DNA of 7,915 bases from an uncultured Burkholderiales bacterium (GTDB taxonomy: Bacteria; Pseudomonadota; Gammaproteobacteria; Burkholderiales; Burkholderiaceae_E). Position 1 is the stretch's first letter. Every line of letters starts with the position of its first letter. The DNA lies in NCBI GenBank assembly GCA_903898725.1, contig CAIUGQ010000572.1:1-7915 (forward strand). The letters are read 5' to 3'. Positions 1-5,160 of the stretch are shown here, piece after piece. Below the pieces are notes generated by a model. It saw only the letters and a program-made list of their open reading frames with translations. It ran no database searches and was not told the origin of the DNA. Made by a program: the position numbers and the translations under genes.

Positions 1-924
1 CAGGCGACCGCGCGCGCGCTCGTGCAGCGCGGCCACGAGGTGGTGTGCGTGGTGCGTCCGCGCGCGCACGACGCTGCGCTTCAGCGGCTGCCTGGCGCGC
101 AGGTGCGCGGCGCCGACGTCACGAACCCCGACTCGCTCGCGCGCGACGCGGTGCGCGGCGAGCCCTTCGATGCGCTGGTGTCCTGCCTCGCCTCGCGCAC
201 CGGCGTGCCCGCGGATGCCTGGGCCATCGACCATCGGGCGCACGTGAACGCGCTCGACGCGGCGCGCCACGCCGGGGTCTCGCAGATGGTGCTGCTGTCG
301 GCGATCTGCGTGCAGAAGCCGCTGCTCGCCTTCCAGCACGCCAAGCTCGCCTTCGAGCGGGTGCTGGTCGAGTCGGGCATCGACCATTCGATCGTGCGGC
401 CCACCGCCTTCTTCAAGTCGCTGTCGGGGCAGGTCGAGCGGGTGCGTCGCGGACAGCCGTTCCTGGTGTTCGGCGACGGCACGCTCACCGCCTGCAAGCC
501 GATCGCCGACGAGGACCTGGCGGACTTCCTCGCCGACTGCCTCGACGATCCGGCCCGGCGCAACCGCGTGCTGCCGATCGGCGGGCCGGGCGATGCGATC
601 ACGCCGCGCGAGCAGGGCGAGCGGCTGTTCGAGCTGTTCGGGCGTGCGCCCCGGTTCAGGCAGGTGCCCGTCGGGCTGCTCGATGCGATCGTCGGCGTGC
701 TCGGGACCGCGGGCCGCGTGCTGCCCTCGCTCGCCGCGAAGGCCGAGCTCGCGCGGATCGGCCGCTACTACGCGACCGAGTCGATGCTGGTGCTCGACCC
801 GGTCACCGGCCGCTACGACGCGGCGGCCACGCCGTCGACCGGTACCCGCACGCTGTTCGACTACTACGCGCGCCTGGTGCGCGGCGAGGCCGCAGCCGAA
901 CGCGGCGAGCACGCGGTGTTCTGA
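1..924 (+). CDS. bciA: Divinyl (proto)chlorophyllide a 8-vinyl reductase, BciA type (5' partial)
   Basis: Reduces the C8 vinyl group of 3,8-divinyl (proto)chlorophyllide a with NADPH during cytoplasmic (bacterio)chlorophyll synthesis. The reading frame is open from base 1 and gives 307 residues. Its first residues (QATARALVQRGHEVVCVVRP) are the helix and second strand of an NmrA-like atypical short-chain dehydrogenase Rossmann fold, so only the start codon and the glycine-rich nucleotide loop are missing. Family hallmarks run through the fragment: VQKPLLAFQHAKLAFE at about 104-119, IVRPTAFFKSLSGQVERV at about 131-148, FLVFGDGTLTACKPI at about 154-168, LPIGGPG at about 191-197, and AELARIGRYYATESML at about 248-263. 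Phe in FxxAK, where classical SDRs have Tyr, is as I recall it for this family and is not a defect. The gene ends 3 bp from the stop of the convergent gene. Identification is from motif recall; the family is strongly supported, phototrophy of the host is inference. Confidence 0.92.
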   Translation, partial: QATARALVQRGHEVVCVVRPRAHDAALQRLPGAQVRGADVTNPDSLARDAVRGEPFDALVSCLASRTGVPADAWAIDHRAHVNALDAARHAGVSQMVLLSAICVQKPLLAFQHAKLAFERVLVESGIDHSIVRPTAFFKSLSGQVERVRRGQPFLVFGDGTLTACKPIADEDLADFLADCLDDPARRNRVLPIGGPGDAITPREQGERLFELFGRAPRFRQVPVGLLDAIVGVLGTAGRVLPSLAAKAELARIGRYYATESMLVLDPVTGRYDAAATPSTGTRTLFDYYARLVRGEAAAERGEHAVF

Positions 925-927
925 CGC

Positions 928-1779
928 TCAGGGCAGGAACGGCACCGAGAGCCAGCGCAGGCCCACCGAGATCCAGCGCTCGGCCTGCGCGGCGCCGCCC
1001 AGCCGCAGGCCGAGCGTCGTGTCGGCCTGCAGGCGGTCGGGGATCAGCCAGACGCGCACCCCTGCGTGGCCGAAGGGCCGCGAGCCGCTCTCGCCGAAGG
1101 TCTCGGCGATGAACTGCATGCGGCCGGACAGCCGGACTTCGGTCCCCAGCCCCCAGGTGCCCCGCGTGGCGTGCGCATGGCGATCGTGCAGTGCGCCGAG
1201 ATTCAGGTGCACCACCACCGCATCGTCGGCGAGCGACAGGCTGGCCGGCACGTACGCGTAGTAGTTGTCGATCAGGTTGGCCGTGGTGGCGATCCCGGGA
1301 TCGTGGGCGACGCCGATGGCCAGGCCCCAGCCGAATCCGTTGGGCACGAGCGGACGGAACAGGGTCTTGGCCTGCGCGAGCGAGTTGCCCGTCGACAGGC
1401 CGGAGCCGTCGCGCAGCAGCGAGCCGCCGAGGGCGAGCTCGAGGTTGCCGGTGGGGTTGCAGCTCGGGATCGCCCAGAGCTCGTCGGCGCGGCCGCGGTT
1501 CACGCGCATCCACGACTCGATCTGACAGGCCTTCGGGTCGACCAGCCGAGCATCGTCGGTGATCATCGGCCGCGCGGCGCGGGCGGGGCCGGCGACGGTC
1601 AGCGCGACGAGTGCGAGGGCGGCGGCGGCACAGGCGCTCGAGGCCCGGCGCAGGGCGCTGGCCTGCGAGGCGCGGCGGGGGGTCCGGACGGGAGCGGGCC
1701 GGACGGGAGCGGGCCGGACAGAAGCGGGCCGCGCCGAATCGGGGCGGGCGGATCGTACGAGTGGGGCGGGACTGCGCAC
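928..1779 (-). CDS. Predicted secreted/outer-membrane beta-barrel protein of unknown function
   Basis: I do not recognise a characterised function. From the GTG at 1779 the product has 283 residues. A hydrophobic segment at about 50-63 followed by GPARA gives a convincing signal-peptide cleavage near residue 68, so the mature protein begins ARPMITDDARLVDPKACQIE. The mature part alternates polar and hydrophobic residues, is rich in Gly, Trp and Tyr, and ends SVGLRWLSVPFLP, all typical of a small outer-membrane barrel; a distant relation to MetA-type phenol-degradation/transporter barrels is possible but unverified. Two cysteines (85, 107) could form a disulfide. The start is uncertain. The frame is open to an ATG at 1929, but that extension is Arg/Pro/Ser-rich and crosses the divergent promoter region. 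The GTG at 1779 has GGAG 4 nt upstream. Even so the basic N-region (about 44 residues) is long for a signal peptide, and a non-canonical CTG at 1653 would give a more normal one (LRRASSACAAAALALVAL). It is divergent from the sensor kinase and may be its target. Confidence 0.72.
   Translation of the reverse strand: MRSPAPLVRSARPDSARPASVRPAPVRPAPVRTPRRASQASALRRASSACAAAALALVALTVAGPARAARPMITDDARLVDPKACQIESWMRVNRGRADELWAIPSCNPTGNLELALGGSLLRDGSGLSTGNSLAQAKTLFRPLVPNGFGWGLAIGVAHDPGIATTANLIDNYYAYVPASLSLADDAVVVHLNLGALHDRHAHATRGTWGLGTEVRLSGRMQFIAETFGESGSRPFGHAGVRVWLIPDRLQADTTLGLRLGGAAQAERWISVGLRWLSVPFLP
1686..1730. repeat. Three tandem 15-bp repeats in the N-terminal coding region of the barrel gene
   Basis: The unit ggacgggagcgggcc occurs exactly at 1686-1700 and 1701-1715, and with two changes (ggacagaagcgggcc) at 1716-1730. 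On the minus strand it encodes the RPAPV-RPAPV stretch ahead of the signal peptide. If translation really starts downstream of it, the repeat lies in the leader rather than in the protein. Confidence 0.85.
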
Positions 1780-1967
1780 GGGGGCTCCGTCGGGGGATCT
1801 GGCGCCGCCTCGGCGGTCGGCGCGTCGCGAGTCTACCGGCGCGCCATGGGCGCCGTGTGACGGGCGGCCACCGTGCGTCGCGGCAGCGGACCGCGGACCG
1901 GGTCTGCGCGTCCGCGCCCGGATCTCCACGCTGCGTCCACAATGCAGGGGCTCACTGACCCGTTCCG
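1780..1967. promoter_or_regulatory. Divergent intergenic region between barrel gene and sensor kinase
   Basis: This gap should hold the promoters of both divergent transcripts. It contains an inverted repeat CGGCGC/GCGCCG with a 7-nt spacer at 1837-1855, centred on CCATGG. It also has two tandem GCGGACC copies at 1886-1899, the second overlapping an inverted repeat CGCGGAC (1892-1898) / GTCCGCG (1910-1916) with an 11-nt spacer. A CACAAT hexamer at 1938-1943 could be a -10 box for the kinase operon, but I see no matching -35 box. These are visible symmetries in 70%+ GC DNA, where such repeats arise easily; operator function is inference. I did not see a BaeR-type box. Confidence 0.4.
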
Positions 1968-3500
1968 ATGCGCCTGCGTCTCGTCCACTCCCTCTCGCTC
2001 GCCCTGCTGTCGGCCGTCGTCGTCAGCGTGGTCGCGATGGGCGGCTTCACCGCGTGGAACCTGCGCCAGGGCTTCGCGGCCTACGTGCAGTCGCGCGACG
2101 TGCAGCGGCTGGAGTCCTTCGTGCGGGTGGTGATCGAGGCGCTCGACGCGGGTGGCGATGCGGGCGTGCTGACCGAAGGCCGGACGCCGATGCGCAGCCT
2201 CGTCGACGAGGTCCTGCGGCGCGAGGGCCTGCGCGGCCCGCCTCGCGACGGACCGCCCCGCGACGGACCATTTCGCGACGGACCCCCTCGCGATGGCCCA
2301 CCCCGCGACGGCCCACCCCGCGATGGCCCGCCCGGTGCCGGTCCGCCGCGCGACGGCCGTCCCCCGCCCGGCGCGGGCCGGCGTCTGCCCGAGGATGCGT
2401 TCGCCGCCCGCGTCGTGCTCCTCGACCCGGCGGGCCGCCTGCTGCTCGGCCGCCCGCTGGCGCAGGGGCCGCTGCCCTTCGTGGACCGGTCGGTGCGCTG
2501 GCGCGGCGAGGTGGTGGCGATCGCGCGGCTGCGGCCGGTCGGCGGCTCGCCGGAGGCCAACGACCTCGACTTCCTGCGCTCGCAGTACCTGGGCATCGTC
2601 GGCGTCGCGGCCGCGCTCGTGCTGGTGGCCATCGGTGCCGCCGTCTGGCTCGCGCGCCGCTGGACCTCGCCGCTCGCCGAGGTGCAGGCGGCGACCGCGC
2701 GGATCGCGCGCGGCGAGCTGTCGGTCCGGCTGCCGACGACGCGCGACGACGAGATCGGCGACGTGATGCGCAACGTCGACGCGATGGCCGAGGCCCTGCA
2801 GCGCATGGAAGGCGCGCGTCGGCGCTGGGTGGCCGACATCGCGCACGAGCTGCGCACGCCGCTGTCGGGGCTGCGCGGCGAGGTCGAGGCGATGCTCGAC
2901 GGCGTGCGCCCGCTGACGACCGCGGCCATCGGCTCGCTGCGCGAGGAGGTGCTGCGGCTGGGCGCGCTGGTCGACGACCTGCATCTGCTGGCGATGTCGG
3001 ACCTGAACGCGATGCCCTGCCGATGGGCCGAGGCCGACGCGATCGACCTGATGCGCGAGGCGCAGCGACGCTTCGAGACCCGGGCGCAGACCGCCGGGCT
3101 CGTGCTCTCGCTCGATGCGCCCGCCGGCCCGGCCGCGGTCCGCTGGGACCCGGCCCGCATCGCGCAGCTGCTGTCGAACCTGCTGGAGAACGCGGTGCGC
3201 TACACCGATGCGCCGGGCCGCATCGAGCTCGCGGTGCGCGCCGATGCGCAGCGGGTCCGGATCCGGATCGACGACACCGCGCCCGGCGTGTCGCCGGCCG
3301 ATCTGCCCAGGCTCTTCGAGCCGCTCTGGCGGGCCGACGTCTCGCGGGCGCGCCACGCCGGCGGCAGCGGTCTGGGCCTGGCGATCTGCGAGGCGATCGT
3401 GCGGGCGCACGAAGGCGAGATCAGCGCGGCACGCTCGCCGCAGGGCGGCCTGCGCATCGACGTGGTGCTGCCCAGACGGCCGGGGAGGGCCGCCGAATGA
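1968..3500 (+). CDS. baeS: BaeS-like membrane sensor histidine kinase with a pentapeptide-repeat sensor domain
   Basis: Inner-membrane kinase (510 aa) that should autophosphorylate on His and pass phosphate to the response regulator encoded next. Order: transmembrane helix at about 8-28; periplasmic domain about 30-203 containing eight PPRDG-type repeats (91-130); second transmembrane helix about 207-228; HAMP linker about 229-281; H-box ADIAHELRTPLS with H293; N-box LLSNLLENAVRYT with N408; G1 box DTAPG at 436-440; F-box LFEPLW at about 449-454; G2 box GGSGLGLAI at 465-473. All catalytic boxes look intact. The Ala in DTAPG and the GGSGLGLAICEAIV ending resemble BaeS. The ATG at 1968 is well fixed: an in-frame TGA lies at 1956-1958 and the next ATG falls after the first membrane helix. 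There is no good Shine-Dalgarno (AGGGG is 17 nt upstream), so translation may be weak or from a short leader. Family is certain; orthology to baeS and the signal sensed are inference. Confidence 0.93.
   Translation: MRLRLVHSLSLALLSAVVVSVVAMGGFTAWNLRQGFAAYVQSRDVQRLESFVRVVIEALDAGGDAGVLTEGRTPMRSLVDEVLRREGLRGPPRDGPPRDGPFRDGPPRDGPPRDGPPRDGPPGAGPPRDGRPPPGAGRRLPEDAFAARVVLLDPAGRLLLGRPLAQGPLPFVDRSVRWRGEVVAIARLRPVGGSPEANDLDFLRSQYLGIVGVAAALVLVAIGAAVWLARRWTSPLAEVQAATARIARGELSVRLPTTRDDEIGDVMRNVDAMAEALQRMEGARRRWVADIAHELRTPLSGLRGEVEAMLDGVRPLTTAAIGSLREEVLRLGALVDDLHLLAMSDLNAMPCRWAEADAIDLMREAQRRFETRAQTAGLVLSLDAPAGPAAVRWDPARIAQLLSNLLENAVRYTDAPGRIELAVRADAQRVRIRIDDTAPGVSPADLPRLFEPLWRADVSRARHAGGSGLGLAICEAIVRAHEGEISAARSPQGGLRIDVVLPRRPGRAAE
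2238..2357. repeat. Eight tandem 15-bp units encoding PPRDG in the kinase sensor domain
   Basis: Residues 91-130 read PPRDG, PPRDG, PFRDG, PPRDG, PPRDG, PPRDG, PPGAG, PPRDG. Period is exactly 15 bp. Synonymous positions vary between units (cct/ccc/cca for Pro, gac/gat for Asp, gga/ggc for Gly), so the array is not a fresh expansion and the peptide appears conserved. A further Pro/Gly/Arg-rich tail runs to about residue 139. Confidence 0.95.
3484..3489 (+). promoter_or_regulatory. Ribosome binding site of the response regulator
   Basis: GGAGGG lies inside the last kinase codons, 7 nt before the ATG at 3497. It is the strongest Shine-Dalgarno seen in the window and fixes the regulator's start within a frame that is open far upstream. 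Confidence 0.75.
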
Positions 3501-4189
3501 CCGAAGCGACACGGACCGCGGTGATGGTGGTCGAGGACGATCCGAAGATCGCCCGGCTGCTGGTCGACTACCTCGAGAGCGAGGGCTTCGCGGCGACCGC
3601 GATCGGCGACGGGCTGCAGGCGCTGCGCGCGTTCGAGGCCGACCCGCCCGCGGCGATGGTGCTGGACCTGATGCTCCCCGGGCTCGACGGCCTTGCGGTC
3701 TGCCGCAGCGTGCGCGAGACGAGCGACCTGCCGATCGTGATGCTGACCGCGCGGGTCGACGAGATCGATCGGCTGATCGGCCTGGAGGTCGGTGCCGACG
3801 ACTACGTGTGCAAGCCGTTCAGCCCGCGCGAGGTGGTGGCCCGGGTCAAGGCGCAGCTGCGCCGGGCAGAGGGCCGGCTGGTGCGCCAGGCACCGGTGTG
3901 GCAGGTCGACGAGGCGGGGCTGCGGATCGCCTGGCGCGGGCACTGGCTGCCGCTCACGCCGCTGGAGTTCCGGATGTTCCGGCTGCTGCTCGAGCGTCCG
4001 GGTCGCGTGTTCCCGCGCGCCACGCTGCTCGACGCGGTGCATGACGACCTGCGCGACGTCAGCGACCGCGCGATCGACAGCCACGTGAAGAACCTGCGCC
4101 GCAAGGTCGAGGGCGTGGACCCCGGCTTCGACAGCATCGTGTCGGTCTATGGCGTGGGGTATCGGTTCGACCCGCCTGAGCGGGCCTGA
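3497..4189 (+). CDS. baeR: BaeR-like OmpR-family DNA-binding response regulator
   Basis: Cytoplasmic transcription regulator (230 aa), partner of the preceding kinase. Receiver domain about 8-122: acidic pocket E13-D14-D15, phospho-acceptor D57 in VLDLMLPG, T84 in VMLTAR, K106 in CKPFSP. Winged-helix DNA-binding domain about 133-227, with LTPLEFRMFRLLLERPGRVF, then the recognition region SDRAIDSHVKNLRRKV and the closing YGVGYRF. The segment EIDRLIGLEVGADDYVCKPF followed by SPREVVARVK is close to E. coli BaeR as I remember it. The frame is open upstream to 1559, but that is Arg/Ala-rich shadow. The true start is the ATG at 3497: it gives the expected family length, has GGAGGG 7 nt upstream, and overlaps the kinase stop as ATGA, implying translational coupling. 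Targets are unknown; the divergent barrel gene is the nearest candidate. Confidence 0.95.
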   Translation: MTEATRTAVMVVEDDPKIARLLVDYLESEGFAATAIGDGLQALRAFEADPPAAMVLDLMLPGLDGLAVCRSVRETSDLPIVMLTARVDEIDRLIGLEVGADDYVCKPFSPREVVARVKAQLRRAEGRLVRQAPVWQVDEAGLRIAWRGHWLPLTPLEFRMFRLLLERPGRVFPRATLLDAVHDDLRDVSDRAIDSHVKNLRRKVEGVDPGFDSIVSVYGVGYRFDPPERA

Positions 4190-4200
4190 GCGGGCCTGAA
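4171..4200. repeat. Three tandem decamers across the response-regulator stop codon
   Basis: cccgcctgag (4171-4180), cgggcctgag (4181-4190) and cgggcctgaa (4191-4200) are in tandem. The second contains the TGA stop at 4187-4189. It looks like a small slippage duplication; no function is evident. Confidence 0.7.
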
Positions 4201-4228
4201 GGGGTCTTGGCGGGGCGTAGCAGGCCTT

Positions 4229-4244
4229 GGCGGCGCCCGCCGCC
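4229..4244. terminator. Compact GC inverted repeat in the convergent gap, possible bidirectional terminator
   Basis: ggcggcgcccgccgcc is a perfect inverted repeat: 6 bp stem with a 4-nt loop, or 7 bp with 2 nt. It starts 40 nt past the regulator stop and abuts the hydratase stop (4245-4247). There is no T-run on either strand, so it is at best a weak intrinsic terminator or an RNA 3'-end stabiliser; in DNA this GC-rich it may be chance. Confidence 0.35.
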
Positions 4245-5015
4245 TCACAGCCCGACCGACGCCTCGCCCAGGCCCTCGAAGACGACCTCGACGGTCTCGC
4301 CCGCCGCGGCCTCGAGCATGCCGACCCAGCTGCCGGTGGTGACGACCGTGCCGGCACGCAGCACGGTGCCGCCGGCGGATGCGTGGCGGGCCCACTCCGG
4401 CAGGCCTCGCAGCGGATCGCCGAGCGGATGCGTGCCGATGCGCTCGACCGCCTCGCGCGTGCCGATCCGCACCGTGCAGCGCTGGCGCGTCCAGTCGCGC
4501 GCTGCGAACGGCCGCCAGTCGCCCAGCACCAGCGCCCCGTGCGACTGCAGGTCGGCGAGCTTGTCGGGTCCGCTCGCGTGCAGGCCCTCGAGCCAGCGCG
4601 ACTCGACCAGCTCGATCGACACGCAGACCGCGTCGACCCAGTCGGCGGCGGTGTCGGGGGTCGCGCGGGCGGCCTCGTCGGGGCCGACGTCGCGGCCCAG
4701 CCGCAGCGCGAGCTCGGCCTCGACGAGGCGCAGCCGCAGCGGCAGGGCCCGGGCATCGGCAGGACTGCGCAGCACACCGGCAGCCGGCAGCGGCGCATGC
4801 GTGGCGGGCCCCGCACCGCCGGTCTTCCAGTGCCCGGGCGTCGCGTCGGCCGGGTCGCCGAGCCCGGCGAGCACCGCACGCTGCACGGCATAGGCGGCGG
4901 CGGCATCGGCGAGCCCGGGCGCGGGCACCCGGGTGTGCAGGCGACGTGCCTCGAGCAGCGCGAGGCTGGTGTGGCCGATCGGGTCGGCGGAGGGTTGCGG
5001 CATCGCTGAGGTCAT
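4245..5015 (-). CDS. 2-keto-4-pentenoate hydratase / fumarylacetoacetate hydrolase superfamily protein
   Basis: Predicted cytoplasmic metal-dependent enzyme of 256 aa, a normal length for the MhpD/HpcG hydratase branch, which adds water to 2-oxo-4-enoic acids after ring cleavage. Visible family features: GHWKTGG at 61-67 (candidate catalytic Lys64), VEAELALRLG at 98-107 supplying the metal-binding E99/E101 pair, SIELVESRW at 133-141 supplying E135, DLQSHGALVLGDW at 155-167, TTGSWVGMLEAAAGE at 226-240, and a closing beta segment VEVVFEGLGEASVGL. The usual GLTS-like loop after the lysine is here GGAG, so this is a divergent subfamily and the substrate cannot be read. The start is the most upstream in-frame ATG (5015); an ATG at 5003 is also possible, and neither has a clear Shine-Dalgarno. 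No aldolase or dehydrogenase partner of a meta-cleavage pathway lies alongside. It is divergent from the acyl-CoA ligase, with a shared control region. Confidence 0.88.
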   Translation of the reverse strand: MTSAMPQPSADPIGHTSLALLEARRLHTRVPAPGLADAAAAYAVQRAVLAGLGDPADATPGHWKTGGAGPATHAPLPAAGVLRSPADARALPLRLRLVEAELALRLGRDVGPDEAARATPDTAADWVDAVCVSIELVESRWLEGLHASGPDKLADLQSHGALVLGDWRPFAARDWTRQRCTVRIGTREAVERIGTHPLGDPLRGLPEWARHASAGGTVLRAGTVVTTGSWVGMLEAAAGETVEVVFEGLGEASVGL

Positions 5016-5037
5016 CGCGGGGGACTCGCTGGGGGGC

Positions 5038-5085
5038 GCACTGAGGCGTGTACTGAGGCGTGCACTGAGATGCTCACGGAGCTGC
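5038..5085. repeat. Array of 12-bp degenerate direct repeats, candidate operator
   Basis: gcactgaggcgt (5038-5049), gtactgaggcgt (5050-5061) and gcactgagatgc (5062-5073) are in perfect tandem register. A weaker fourth unit, tcacggagctgc (5074-5085), matches the third at 9 of 12 positions. The core is actgag. The array has no in-frame start codon for either neighbour, so it is most likely non-coding. Confidence 0.75.
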
Positions 5086-5149
5086 CTGCATCGTAAGCCC
5101 GCCCGGTATCCTCCGGCGCTGCGGGCGGTGCAACGCGCCCGCGCCGCAC

Positions 5150-5153
5150 GGAG
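5150..5153 (+). promoter_or_regulatory. Ribosome binding site of the acyl-CoA ligase
   Basis: GGAG lies 7 nt before the ATG at 5161 and decides the start in a frame that is open upstream to 4933. Confidence 0.65.
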
Positions 5154-5160
5154 ACACCCC

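Larger units (their letters stand above)
5016..5160. promoter_or_regulatory. Divergent control region between hydratase and acyl-CoA ligase
   Basis: This gap separates the two start codons. Candidate -10 elements face both ways: TATCCT at 5107-5112 (+) and TACGAT on the minus strand (complement of 5090-5095). Neither has a good -35 partner, so the promoters are tentative. The 12-bp repeat array at 5038-5085 would lie in the hydratase leader and upstream of the ligase promoter, a suitable place for a shared regulator. Confidence 0.35.

Noticed and set aside
2238..2357. Collagen-like reading of the Gly-Pro-Pro repeat
   Set aside because: The period is five residues, not three, so it cannot form a collagen triple helix.
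1559..3496. Open frame continuous with the response regulator, giving a potential 876-residue protein
   Set aside because: The upstream part is Arg/Ala-rich shadow of the kinase read in another frame. The regulator has its own ATG, Shine-Dalgarno and normal length.
1833..3512. Long minus-strand ORF opposite the sensor kinase
   Set aside because: His/Arg/Gln-rich composition with no domain, and it is antisense to a clear kinase. Long antisense ORFs are expected at this GC content.
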